Shown here: piece after piece, positions 23,601-34,526 of the stretch
Layout: each line of letters starts with the position of its first letter
Position numbering within the stretch: the stretch's first letter is position 1
Source: Oxytricha trifallax
Taxonomy: Eukaryota; Ciliophora; Spirotrichea; Sporadotrichida; Oxytrichidae
Reading direction: 5' to 3'
Length of the DNA stretch: 64,000 nucleotides
Assembly: GCA_000711775.1 (NCBI GenBank)
Contig: ARYC01017081.1
Location: 1 to 64,000, forward strand
The notes under the pieces: generated by a model
What the model saw: the letters and a program-made list of their open reading frames with translations, nothing else
Databases searched by the model: none
What the model was told of the DNA's origin: nothing
Translations under genes and position numbers: made by a program

Positions 23601-26135
23601 GAAATCTACTGATACTTTGCTTCCTTTGATTTTATTTTTGTTAGTTTTGGCTTTCTTAGTATCTTAGAGTCTAGATGAAAGCTTGTATAAATTCTCTTTT
23701 GAATCTTGGCATACACTATCTGCTTGCAAAATTTCATCATCATCATAATCTATTATGTTCATTTTTATACATGAAGAGCTTTCCTTTCTTGTACGAGAAG
23801 TAGTTTACTCGCTTTCGCCTTAGTACTTATTATGCTAAGTTTACTTTACAATATATGGAGAGTGAGACTTTGTAGGTTTTAAAACTGACTAAGAAATGTC
23901 ACCTAGGTTTAAATTGCAATTGCTTTGTTCTTTTAATGTTTTTTACTTCTAATTTAGAGATTGCTTTTTCTTTATTTAATTCTTTTGCACAACATTTTTG
24001 CCATGTTCTAAACTATTTTCTAGCATTGAGATTTGTGTCTTTAGCACTTCGACTTATTAAACGTAATCATTAAAATGTAAAAGTTTTGTTGTCAAATTTT
24101 ATTGCTATGACATCTTTTTATTCAATTCCTCCTAATTAACAATTAAGATGTGATAGATAAATTTACATTAAGCATTTGAATTTAAAGCTGTTGATTAACG
24201 ACTATATCCCCAAGCTAGCTTTCTTATGTGCTGCCCAAACTTGAGGCTTTATTTAGAGTGAAGTCGCTCTATTATTTCTTATGTAAAAATTAATCTTAAC
24301 CAATTTTAGGTTAAAGAGGGATCTGTGAAGAATTGGTATCTTATAGTAAATCATTCATATTTAGATCTCTTGATCTTTAAAGCAAGTTTTAAACATGCTA
24401 ACGTCTCTAAGTATTCATTTCAAAATAAATCAATAATAACTATTTGAAATTCGATTATTAAATTAGAATATTGGTTATGATAATTTTCTCTAAAGTGTCT
24501 TGTGAAAACTTTTTCTTTAATTAAGTCCATAAAATCTACTAATCTTTTTCTTTTGTAAAAGTTAGTTCAATTAACTCCATGCTGTTCATTTCAGAAATTT
24601 TCTTTGATTCATCAATTATTGTGAAAAAGAATTATGAGCAAAATTGTATTTAAATTCCATAATTTATTGAATTAAATTTAAGATATATGCTTAAATCACA
24701 ATAGAGCTACTTTCCAGCTCAAATCTTAGTTAAAATAAAATAAATATTAATGTAAATAAAATTATGCTTTATTTGATTAACTTTTGTATTAATTATTAGT
24801 TTATGGTGTTTAAAACATTGAGCTTGGACTCAAAATCATTTTTAAGCTTCATAAAATATTTATTGAAAATTTGGCATGTTTCCTCATCTAGCCCTTCTGT
24901 AGGTGCAAAATAATAAACCTCCAACAAGTCCCTATTGGGATCTCGCTGATTCTATTACAAGTGTCCATGAGCCAAAGCAGCAGCATTTTATTTCAAATTT
25001 TACTATTGATTAGCTTACTTTTAAGCTTAAATTTGCCTGTTTTAAAACATCACATCCTCTACTGCTCTTAAATGAGAAATTTCTTTTAAGTAGTTCTTTC
25101 TCATGGCACCTATCAAATTTTTAGACTACTCATATCGCAGCTGAAATTTCTTCATCTAGTCATTGATATCTTTAAAAATAACTTAACGATCTTCGTCCTT
25201 ATGAAACCTTGAAATTCCTACTTTTTGCTTTTATTATGCTAATGAGTTTTGAAGTTATTTCTATATCATATTCTCTATCATCTAACTGACAAGTTCGAAT
25301 ACTTGGGTAGTCATTTTTTCTGAAATTCTGCCAAGCAAACTCTCATACTATAAGAAAATAAGTTAAATTTAATTATTCACTTACCTCATTTAAATAAGTT
25401 TGCTAGTATCTCATTACATCAGAGACTACGAAATTATCATTGTTGTATAAACTATCATACTCACTTATTCCTTAATTTTTAGGCTGATTCTTCTACATTT
25501 ATATATAAAAATTAAATTTTAGAGATATAAGACTTTGCTTTTAATTATTATAAAAAACCCTTTTAATATATCATATAATATCTTGTAAAATTCACAAGTT
25601 AAATAACTATAATATTCTACAGAATGTAGCTTTCATTGTAAATTACCTCTTTCCTCGCATATTTAAACAAATCCTTCTTGAATGGTTCCATTGATGCATA
25701 AACAATAGATTCTATGAGAAGAGGTGACACTAAATTTTATTATTGACTCAAATTATTGTTAATGTTCATAGAGTCTAAACTTTGAATAGAAGGTTGCAGG
25801 TTATTTTAGAAAATATTTATAGGTTAATAAATTTTATAGCTCTTACAAAATTCCAGAAAAATAAACTTTTTATTGAATGCCCAAATTTTAAAAAAATAGA
25901 TAAATTTTGATAAGACTAATTCTCCCATGTTTGCATTTTTCGAATTACTTTGATCTTAATTTAGTGATTAATTAACTGATTAATTGTGTAACTGCGAAGT
26001 AAAGTCAAGGTTTTTATTTCCCGAGTTATTTTTTGAGCTCATTAAATATTGTGGAGTGGCACTCGGTTTAATTTAACCAGAGGTATTAGACGCACTTCTT
26101 AGGTTGGTAGTATGAATATTTTAAGGAGTTGTCAT
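20649..26135 (-). CDS. Giant coiled-coil protein; possibly two genes
   Basis: One model runs from MTTPQNIHTTNLRSASNTSG (ATG 26133-26135) to TGA at 20649. The frame stays open across 24640-24418 and 21400-21231, where separate genes would be expected to show a TGA. After a Ser/Asn-rich head, most of the protein is heptad-like (for example RQLQEELSIERDYRLQAIEK and KQKFEIKVETKIRKLEKINL). Excisions that keep the frame are the foldback element (23170-23589), IESs at 20824, 21236, 22423 and 24140, and a GT-AG intron near 25344-25385. Expected length is over 1,500 residues. A second possible start is MNTQRRQHVQNLLQRS at 24418, so two adjacent genes cannot be excluded. Likely a cytoskeletal scaffold; no family recognised. 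Confidence 0.6.
20824..20857 (-). other. IES, 34 bp, pointer AAAT
   Basis: ATTT on + at 20820 and 20854, in phase. Removal gives SDLYKNELQDQNEEREK. Confidence 0.75.
21236..21400 (-). other. Probable IES, 165 bp, pointer AATTA
   Basis: TAATT on + at 21231 and 21396, in phase. The insert encodes only a hydrophobic low-complexity run. Removal joins INRQDYGI to ISNIMALLKQTKQ. It is in frame either way, so support is moderate. Confidence 0.55.
22423..22457 (-). other. IES, 35 bp, pointer ACTCTTA
   Basis: TAAGAGT on + at 22416-22422 and 22451-22457. Removal repairs a frame change and gives DEENTLTQIDEKINELQ. Confidence 0.88.
23170..23589. mobile_element. Foldback (long inverted repeat) element, copy 1, at TA in a gene
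   Basis: The 418-bp body at 23172-23589 is bounded by TA on both sides (23170-23171 and 23590-23591). Its two arms of about 195 bp are near-perfect reverse complements around a ~30-bp loop near 23370-23400. The ends read TTGTAGGAATACATT and its complement. It carries no open frame of note. It sits inside the coiled-coil gene. Removing the element plus one TA joins VDFINQ to QQKLLNNKHLN in frame, so it behaves as a precisely excised germline insert. TA bounds fit the Tc1/mariner-like preference of ciliate transposons; the autonomous partner is not visible. A relative lies at 32741-33154. Confidence 0.9.
24140..24171 (-). other. IES, 32 bp, pointer TTAAT
   Basis: ATTAA on + at 24135 and 24167, in phase. 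Removal gives QLQIQMLNQEELNKKM. Confidence 0.8.
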
Positions 26136-26308
26136 TTAAATTCAATTATAATTATAAATTCATAAAATAATCCCAATAATTTCAATAAAATATATTGAAA
26201 TTTACCATTTATGGGTACTAAATTGCAGATTTTAATTGTGAATTAGGAATAAAATAGCCAATGTTATGTATTAAAATTATAATGAAAAAACAAACAATTT
26301 GATAAGTT

Positions 26309-27588
26309 TCATGCTGATTAAAGATCCCAGTAATTTATATAGCCATTAATATCTGAAGTAGAAATTACTGATGGAGCACCTCCTCTGCTAGCGTATATTT
26401 TTTTATTAGAAAATTATCCGTAGAATATAAATTTCGAATAAAAATTTTAAGAATCTTTCCAATACTTTTAGACAGTTAATGTAATTTTGATGTTTAGTAC
26501 TCATTTCTCTCATGCCAACATCTTCATCGAGTTTAACACCTGAAGCTTTCTCAGTTTCACTTCTCTTAAAGAAAGCCTGAGCATTATCAAAACTTCCAGA
26601 ACTAATCGCTTGATCCTTCACTTTGTTGATACCATCATCTAGATATTTCACAAACTCCCAGTTTGATCCATTTTTCTTGAATACAAAGGGCACTTTATCA
26701 TAACCACATGCGATATAGGTAGTTTCATTAACAAAGATACCGTTTAAGAATGGGTTTCCTTTATAGAGGACTTTATCTGGTTTTGCCTTCACTTTCTAAG
26801 CTGCTTAAGATATATCGAAAAAGTTTAGTTCGCAATCATGAGTTGCATAGCAAAAGAGGCTAGAGTTTTGAGAAAAAGACACATTGTTTACCCAGCCATT
26901 AGAAGAGAATATCAACAGATTTTCACCGAATGAAGTCACACCTCCAAATGGACCTTGGGTTTAATCATTATCTACTCCTCTAACAAAACAAGTTGTTATT
27001 TAACAAGTTCCATCAGTGGATCCTGAAGCACAAACTTTACCTGACATAGGATCAAACCTTACACTCACCACAGATGATTTATGTAATGGCTTTCTACTGA
27101 GAGCTTAGCCTATCCAGAAGTTATTTGCTGCTGAGAAATTTCCAATGAATACATGCCCTGAAGCTGCTCCAACAATAAATTTAGTTCCGTTATTGTTCCA
27201 TGCAGCATCAATGTTGGCCTTGGTCTCTTTTACTATTGCGAGCTATGGTTTCAAACCGACAAACTCTTTGCTTTCCTCCCATACAATTACACCTCTATCA
27301 GTGGAACTTGAGAGTAAAAGATTTGTTTAAGGATGCCAATCAAGTGAACTCACAGGGTTAAGATGCTATATAATTATGATGAATGACATAAAAAAATCTT
27401 CTTACTTCTCTGAGAACTTGAATTCTCTCCCACTTGGAAGTATCAGCAGTTGAATTAGTTTTGAAGATCCATATTTCTTTGTTTGTTGGACACACAGCGA
27501 TTTTTGAACAATCACTGTTCCAAGCGAAACTTGAAATACCGGGATAAATCCTATTTGTGTCTTGAGGAGCTGCTGCTCTAGATTGCAT
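26309..27588 (-). CDS. ARPC1: Arp2/3 complex subunit 1 (ARPC1, WD40)
   Basis: Start MQSRAAAPQDTNRIYPGISS. Six WD40 blades are visible: SSFAWNSDCSKIAVCPTNKE, VSSLDWHPQTNLLLSSSTDR, IDAAWNNNGTKFIVGAASGH, VSVRFDPMSGKVCASGSTDG, NNVSFSQNSSLFCYATHD, and a final INGYINYWDLQSA. The MREMSTKHQNYIN stretch matches the conserved T-x-H-x-N-x-I insert of ARPC1. It is the beta-propeller subunit of the Arp2/3 actin-nucleating complex in the cytoplasm. A 40-bp intron lies at 27366-27405 (GTAAGA...TATAG), and a 70-bp IES at 26387-26456 lies before the last blade. It stands 700 bp upstream of a U2 snRNA gene in the opposite orientation. The pair was duplicated at 31575-34650. Confidence 0.93.
26387..26456 (-). 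other. IES, 70 bp, pointer AGA
   Basis: TCT on + at 26384 and 26454, in phase. Removal gives LKVLERGGAPSVISTSDING, which aligns with the last ARPC1 blade. Confidence 0.7.
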
Positions 27589-28291
27589 CTTTTATTATAA
27601 AGATTTTATTATAACTTTACTTTAAATTTTTCTCAATCTTCTCAAATGAAAGCGAAAGTGAAGTGCGTTGATAAATAACCCAATAAATTCTGATATAAAT
27701 GTAATGAATTTTTTAAACATGACCCATTAGTATTTATCCGAATAAAACCTATTTAGTAATTTAATATTTGTTTTTATTGATATAGTTAATGGATTAAAGA
27801 TTGTTATGAAATTTTAAACTGTGTTGATAGATTTATTTTATTTTTTATATTAAATGTTTGAAATGCGATGTTGATATTTTTATATGATATGAGATTTATG
27901 AAAATATTGTTTTATAAATGTCATATCATTGAAAATTTTAGTAGCATCAAATAATTTTATATAATAAAGTTACTAAAATTGATTGTTATAAGGAATATTC
28001 TTTTGATCATTTAAGAGTCTCAATATGGAGACTTGATATCTTTATACGTATTTCTAAATAAGTTTAATTTAAAAAATATTTATATTTTAATTTAGTTTCA
28101 ATTATTTGCATTTACTGTGAATAAAACTCATACGAATAAATAATTATTATTTTGAAAACTAAACTGAATTATTCTGCTTTTTTACCCTGCGTACATAATT
28201 TAACTTCTCAATAAAACATCTAAAAAATACTGTTAAAGGGTTATGGGGTTTTGAATATGCTTTTATATATCCACTCTTACTCCTAATATTC
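27589..28291. other. Spacer between ARPC1 and U2 snRNA
   Basis: AT-rich DNA with no frame of note. The last ~40 bp before U2 (GTTTTG...TCCTAATATTCATACC) is partly shared with the second U2 copy, so it probably holds the snRNA promoter. Confidence 0.5.
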
Positions 28292-28483
28292 ATACCTTCT
28301 CGGCCTTTTGGCTAAGATCAAGTGTAGTATCTGTTCTTATCAGTGTGAAAACTGATAACGTCTCTACGGAGGCGCTATTTTCACATCAATTTCTTAGGGG
28401 TGTGAGTTAGCTGGTGCGCTAGCGTACCACTCTCTCTTACGGAGTCGCCTTGGATCACCACTTTCTCCGATGGTGGCTCACCC
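28292..28483 (+). ncRNA. U2 spliceosomal snRNA
   Basis: The 5' end reads ATACCTTCTCGGCCTTTTGG, then CTAAGATCAAGTGTAGTATC and TGTTCTTATCAG, matching the universal U2 5' domain. This includes stem I and the branch-point-binding GUAGUA. An AT-rich Sm-like site (ATCAATTTCTTAGG) follows stem II. The 3' half forms GC-rich stems III/IV (GGATCACCACTTTC with GATGGTGGCTC) and ends CACCCG. The length of ~192 nt is normal. Downstream TAATGTTTGATTAGATTATA is conserved at the second copy and may be a 3'-end signal. U2 pairs with the intron branch point in splicing. Confidence 0.95.
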
Positions 28484-29211
28484 GTATTCAATTTTAAATG
28501 ATAATGTTTGATTAGATTATAATTAAAATCACTAATTAGTTTATTTATAAATTTCTATTATATATTACATTTATTAAGTTCAACTATCATTATAATTTGA
28601 GTTACTTATTAAACAATATTATTTTAACTATAGTTGCAAAAAAAATGTTGTAATTGGAGATTGTGAAAATAAAATTCAAAATTAAAATATATTTTTTAGA
28701 AAAATTAAGAATGCGTAAAAAACGAAATTCCTTTTACTTGAAGACCTTGTGTGACTGTTTGAATGTTTGGTTTTAACATCTTTTGTGGAAAATATAAAAT
28801 TTATGTGTCTAATTAATTTTGAGGAACTTTGGTAATCCATAAATTACGAATTTAAAGACTTTTTCATTTATGGCTATCATGATATGAATCATAAAGATAA
28901 TATGATAAACTTTTCACCTGTAATTGTGATAAATATTGATTCAAATGGAGCATTAAGAGTTGAAGGTATCCAGATTTTGAAATGAGTTAATTGAAATATT
29001 TTCAATTTTACAGAAAAAGAGGGATAGATGGAAATTTTAATTTGGAATTTTGGGGATATATAGCATTATTTTTAGAATGCGACATTCCTGAGAATGAATA
29101 CTACAGCTGCTATGTAATAAATTTTAAGATCCAAAAAATATACCAGTAAATAGACAAAATTAAAATTATATAAATATGGTTCAGCAGAATTTTCTAAATT
29201 AAACCGTTAAA
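28484..29211. other. Spacer after U2; nothing recognised
   Basis: AT-rich sequence. The first ~120 bp are shared with the region after the second U2 copy, so the duplication extends to about 28605. No frame or RNA is recognised beyond that. Confidence 0.5.
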
Positions 29212-31330
29212 AAATATTAAATTTCCCATTTGGGGGGGAGTTTTCTGCCAAGTAACTTTTTTATGAAATTTATTTATAATTAAATAATAAAATATTATGA
29301 CCCATAAATAATTAAGAGGATATCATATTAATGCTTAATTAAATTCCAGAAAATATATTAATACACGTTGTCTAACATTATATAGGTATGGAAAGAGTAC
29401 TATAAATTAAATCAGGATTTTAAAAATAATTGGATACAATAATTGGCATAACGAGAGCACTGAGAGAACAATTTAATGGCTAAGAGACAAAAATTTACTT
29501 ATATCACAAGAAATATATTAAAGTTGCTGGAATAGTATGATAATATTTAAAAATAAAACAAGGGTAGATGGTGAAGAATTTAGATGTTACCGATGTAACA
29601 TTAAGGTAAGTGTAAGGAAAGATTCAATATTTGATTGTTTTTAAAAACTCCTATAATTGTGCTAACAAGAATCATCTTCGTCTACTTCATCGAAGGTAAC
29701 ATGCTACTCAAATCCACAATATCCCTAGGAAAACAATTTAAGAATAAAAAATATAATTTCAATTCGTTCTATAAGAGCAATACTTTATGAGTTAAGAAAT
29801 AGAATATCAGATTGGATGAAAATGAGTACTATTTAATATTACAATTAAACCTTGAAGTAGTAGAAATTGATGAATCCCTCTTTACCCATTGGCCTCTTTC
29901 AAATTAAAGGAGAAGAAGAAGAGATAGATAAGTGTGGGGTATATAATTATTTGGGAGATATAGCAAGGAGATAGTAGTCTAGTGTGTTAATAACAGGGAT
30001 GAAAATACACTAAGAAATATAGTAAGATAGTATGTTGCAAGGGGTACCACAATTATAACAGATGGTTGGAGAGGATATGAATTCCTTAGAAATAATGGCT
30101 ACCAACATGGAACTTACATTCATTAAGCAAGAGGAGGATATAGAGGAAAGGTAGGGAGATAAGTACTTGCAGTTCAAATTACAACTAATAGGATTGGAAA
30201 TACTTGGAATAATCTTAAATACTAAAGAAATATATATAGCGGATCAATTCCCCCCTAACTTGCTCAAGAATTTGTTTATCAACTAGTATTCAGAAGAAAT
30301 GAAAGTATACTTGGATGGTGTTTGTAAGAAAAATCAATTGAGATATTGACTAATTGAACGTTAAACTAAATGTATTTAAATATAAAATAACCGTATTAAT
30401 AACAATGAATCTAGTCCGGAAGTTGGTTGATTTTTGTTATAAGAATTTATTAAAATAAAAAAAATATTTTGACAGGAAACTTCCCAAAAATTTTTTTTTT
30501 ATCATTAACCTTGGTAAGAAACATTCCCCCTCCCATTTTTTAAAAAATAAAACTTAAATTGTTGTTATACAGCAAATAATAACTAATAATTCATTAAAGA
30601 TATATATTTACAACTTATTTGCAATATTTAAAGAAAATTCTTCTTCTTAATGATTGAAAAGTCAAGATTTTTAACTCTTTAATTATTTTTTGTAATAAAA
30701 AAATATTCAAAAGTAATACTCACCTGAGTTTAACCTAAGGTATTGACAAACTTCTTAACTTGTTGGGGGGTCTGAATAATTTAAGGAGTTTGTCTTTAAT
30801 TAAATTATTTATATTTTAAAAAAATAAATAAATGTTAAAGTAAGATTTAATATAAATAAAGAAACGGTAAAGCATCCTCACAAATTATTTGTAATTTTAT
30901 TTTATGTCTTAAAATAAGATTATAATATTGTGAAAGAAAAAGCTAAAGAAACTCCCGTTTGATGCCTTTTTATATACATATAATAAAAATTAATTTAAAA
31001 AATATAAAGAATTAAGCCATTTTAATTTTTAATCAAGATTTTACAAGATATAAGTTTCAATAATTTTTGTTAAATCAATAAATAAATACTAATTTTAAAT
31101 ATTTTTAGAATTTAAAAGTGAGGATAGATTTATAACTTTCCAAATCTTTATTAATATTTTTATATCTAACGAGTGACTTTGAATGCTATAGCTAAAGCTA
31201 TTTATTGTCTGCACATTTAATATTTTTATGTGCTACTGTTTCTGAGGATTTAATATTCTAAAAGATCATAAATATTATTGGAATTGACTGAGTAGGGAGA
31301 ATACTTCCCCAAATGAGAAATTTAATATTT
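29212..31330 (+). mobile_element. Merlin-type DNA transposon, decayed
   Basis: Candidate terminal inverted repeats of 24 bp with one mismatch lie at 29212-29235 (AATTTCCCATTTGGGG core) and 31307-31330. Inside is a transposase-like gene on the + strand; the right third is AT-rich with no coding. The transposase type (zinc ribbon followed by an ISXO2/IS1016 DDE core) defines Merlin elements. No convincing 8-9 bp target duplication was found. The element separates the two ARPC1-U2 blocks. Confidence 0.65.
29388..30357 (+). pseudogene. Merlin/IS1016-like transposase
   Basis: A zinc-ribbon half, FRCYRCNIKVSVRKDSIFD, is followed by the DDE core: VVEIDESLFTHWPLSN (first Asp), RQVWGIQLFGRYSKEIVV, then TTIITDGWRGYEFLRNNGY with QHGTYIH (second Asp). 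The third acidic residue, normally Glu in I-E-x-x-W-x-x-L-K, reads as Gly in NRIGNTWNNLKYQ. With at least two frame changes in the N-terminal half, the gene is probably dead. Some of these could be introns or IESs. Confidence 0.72.
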
Positions 31331-31574
31331 AGAAACAATATTTAAGCATTTATTAATAATTATTATATCTTATGTATTAAAAGTAAAAAATAAAATAAAT
31401 TATAATATATTCAATTTGATCTAAGATCTCATATTTTGTTTATGACATTATAGATGAATTAGAATTAATTGATATAGCACTTCTAATTCTAGATAATATT
31501 ACTTGATAGGTATTTCAATAACATATGTTATAAAATTTAATAGGGACTTTCTAAAGAAGACTTTGAATAGTAAA

Positions 31575-32020
31575 AGTTATTTTTTATTGTTAGCACTCAT
31601 GTCTTTCATCCTAGCATCTTCATGGAGATTTATATCATTATTTTTATTAATTTCAACTCTTGAAAGAATGCCTGAACATTAAAAAAGCTTTTGCACTAAT
31701 TGATTTATCATTAATTTTTATATGACACCTTCAAAGTATTTAAAAAAATCTTAGATAGAACAATTTTTCATAAATAAGAATGGCTCTTACAATAGGTGCA
31801 AGCGATATAAGTACATCATTGACTAAGATATCGATTCGAATGAATTGCCTTTAAAAAGTTTTCTTTTGTTTGGCTTTACTTTTAACTTTTGAGAAGCTTG
31901 AAATATATCGAAAAGTTCATTAGCAATCATGTTTACAATAGCAAATATGCTGGAGCTTTGAGAAAATGAGACTTTGCTTACCCAGGCATTAGAAGGAAAT
32001 ATCAACAGATTTTAACCAAT
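31575..32020 (-). pseudogene. ARPC1 pseudogene fragment
   Basis: The minus strand shows diverged ARPC1 C-terminal coding, for example NAWVSKVSFSQSSSIFAIVN opposite NGWVNNVSFSQNSSLFCYAT. Frame breaks are many, and the N-terminal half is gone. It is clearly non-functional. Confidence 0.85.
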
Positions 32021-32105
32021 CAAACCTCATAAATAAATTATAGTGATTTGATTTGTAGGTTTAATTAGGATCTTATTGTGGTTAGTATAGGTTTTTTTCT
32101 CTCAA

Positions 32106-32700
32106 TATCATATCGACTATCATTAAAACTATTAGACTTTAAAGTATTGAACAACTTTCCACTAATTATTTTCAGGTTTCGTGATATGGGCATCTCTCTT
32201 TTGATTTTAGCTAATATTTATTGAATAATTGTATTATTACTTTTAGACTCGAAATTTTCTTTATTTACAATAAATTTTTTTATAATAAGTGAAAAAATAA
32301 ATTATTAAGTTTATAATTAAATGAAATGGGTGTTGTTAAAAACATAAAACTTTAGACACTCAAATGAAGCAGCACTTACATTTAATACATCTATAAAGTC
32401 CTGGTACAAGAATAATGATTAATAAAAGCTTATTACGGAAAAGATGAAATTTTTACTTAGGTAATTTTTCCTTGAATAAGCGAAGATTCAGACTCAGAAA
32501 GTAAAGTGATTCATCATTGATTTATTAAGCGAGAAATTATTTAAAATTTCTGAATAAGCTTAGATATAAATTCCGCAATTAGAAGTTCATCATATTTGTT
32601 AATAACCTTTCAATTCATTAGTCTAGGCTATCTTCAAAGAAAGCTAAAGTATGGCTAAAAACAACTATTATTAAAATAATTTATTATTTTTTCATTATTA
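32106..32700 (+). pseudogene. TBE transposase relic
   Basis: DNA-level match to the complete TBE transposase: GACTTTAAAGTATTG, TGATATGGGCATCTCTC and CTAATATTTATTG, then GAAGATTCAGACTC...GTGATTCATC and TATTAAGCGAGA. Frame breaks are many. Confidence 0.8.
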
Positions 32701-32740
32701 AATGTTATAGATTTTTGCTATAGTTAATACAAAAGCTATA

Positions 32741-33154
32741 CTGTAGGAACACATTCGAAATTGGGAAATAAATTATAATTAAATTAATAATGAATCAAAA
32801 CTGTGGCAGTTAAAGTTGGCCAATTTAAACGATCTTGGGCTCATTCGATAGAGAATTCAAAATTAGCTGGACTTTATTATTGGCGGTACTATTTTATCGC
32901 ATCCCTAGAGTGAGATAACTTCACTTTAATGTGAGTGTATAATTTAATGATTATAGAGGCATTTAATTAAACTAAAGTTATCTCACTCTAGGGATGCAAT
33001 AAAATAGTACCGCCAATAATAAAGTCCATTTAATTTTGAATTCTCTATCGAATGAGCCCAAGATCGTATAAATTGGCCAACTTTAACTGCCACGATTTTG
33101 ATTTATTATTAATTAATTATAATTAATTTCCCAATTTCGAATGTATTCCTACAA
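32741..33154. mobile_element. Foldback element, copy 2, inside the TBE relic
   Basis: A 414-bp element flanked by TA (32739-32740 and 33155-33156) with arms of ~190 bp. The outer ends, CTGTAGGAACACATTCGA and CCTACAA, match copy 1. The central part shared with copy 1 (AATTCAAAATTAGCTGGACT, ATTGGCGGTAC) is conserved, while other arm parts differ between copies yet still pair within each copy. It inserted after or during decay of the TBE, so the family was active later than that TBE. Confidence 0.9.
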
Positions 33155-33539
33155 TATCATTAAACTAAATTAAAAAAATAAAAAAATGAATTCCTGGAGA
33201 AGACTAAAAGAGAGAAAAAATTGCATGTTTTTAATAAGCTTTAAATATCAATAAATTTCAGTTTGATCTTGGCAATTGTTTAGAAAATTACTTAATTATT
33301 ATCTTTCAAAACAAGAAATGTTTAATAGCAGTTGGCAAATATGCATTCAAGACATACCTTTTAATTTTCTCAGAAATATGAGCAGTTCTAAAAGAGTTTG
33401 CCAACGATACACGGTGCTTCGAAGTATAGAGAATAAATGGCGCTTTCATAGGGTTTGATTTATCACAATTTGCAAGAAAATTTGAAAAATTATTCTAAAT
33501 GTTTATTAATATGCCCAGTAGAATTAAATTACTTATATA

Positions 33540-33800
33540 CAATCTCATATGATTAAGAGTTTCACGGAGTTTCATGACTTATTGGCTATGTTCATAAAGA
33601 TTTAAAGCCCTAGTATGTAAGACTGAACATCTATCTATTGGAAGTTGTTGGTATCAATTTTAATAGAGTCTTGAGTTAAGAGGTTGTAACTAATTTAAGG
33701 TTCTTGGATCCCCTCAATATTTTCCTATCAGAATCAAGTTACTAATGGCAAAAAAGTGGGATGTATGGGCAGTTTCTGGAATATTATTAGAGCGAATATG
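33540..33800 (+). pseudogene. TBE 57-kDa kinase relic
   Basis: Reads GYVHKDLKPQYVRLN, YLLEVVGINFNRVLSQE and KKWDVWAVSGILLE, aligned with GYVHRDLKPENVMLN, CPLEVVVIDFNRAIRQE and WDVWAVAAIILE of the complete TBE. The N-terminal fingers are absent. Confidence 0.8.
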
Positions 33801-34339
33801 AAAGAAGGATTATTTTGGTACCAAGAATGAAAATTAGATTTAATATAGCTTTGAAGCATAGCGAGAAAGATGATGTTAGAGGAGAAATAAAAATTAGTAG
33901 AAATAATAATCGTGGTCCTTCTTATCCTACGTAAATATTTAGATGATAAACTTAAACCAGAAGGGAGAGCATTATTCTAGAGGATAAATTAGACAAGTTA
34001 GGAAAATTCCTTTGTTTTGAATAAGCTGATAATCATTAAAATTTTCATAAATCGCGCATTTTCTTAATTCCCTCAATTAGACAACGACTACACCCCACAA
34101 ATAAAATAACTAAAACATCTAGCTTAGGGGCTTAGGGGTTTTGATTCAACTTTTTATTATAAAGATTTTATTATAACTTACTTTAAAATATGCTTAAATC
34201 ATCTCTATTAATATGTGAAAATCATTAATAATATAGCGCAATAATTTATGATTTAAATGAATGAATTTTTAAAAAAAATATGACCCATTAATATTTAACG
34301 GAATCTGGGTATAAATACCTATACTTCCTCCTAAAATTC

Positions 34340-34526
34340 ATACCTTCTAGGCCTTTTGGCTAAGATCAAGTGTAGTATCTGTTCTTATCAGTGTGAAAAC
34401 TGATAACGTCTCTACGGAGGCGCTATTTTCACATCAATTTCTTCGGGGGTAGGACAGTTGGTGTGCTTGCGCATCACTCTTACAGAGTCGCCTTGGACCT
34501 ACACTTTTTCCTATGGTGGCTCACCC
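34340..34526 (+). ncRNA. Second U2 snRNA copy, diverged
   Basis: The first ~105 nt are nearly identical to the copy at 28292, including the branch-binding region. One change is in stem I (TTCTAGGCC for TTCTCGGCC). The 3' half is altered: the stem IV strand CACCAC became CTACAC while its partner GGTGG is unchanged, so pairing is weakened. Flanking promoter-like and 3' sequences are retained. It is either a variant U2 or an early pseudogene; expression cannot be judged from sequence. Confidence 0.85.

Larger units (their letters stand above)
32021..34143. mobile_element. TBE relic inside the duplicated block
   Basis: The left end is recognisable from TGATTTGATTTGTAGG and GGATCTTATTGTGGTTAGTA, degenerate TBE terminal repeat. 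The right end keeps CTTAGGGGCTTAGGGGTTTTG, decayed G4T4. Inside on the + strand are transposase relics (32106-32700) and a kinase relic (33540-33800). The foldback element copy 2 (32741-33154) lies between them, and the 22-kDa gene is not seen. The element is about half the length of a complete TBE. Confidence 0.85.
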
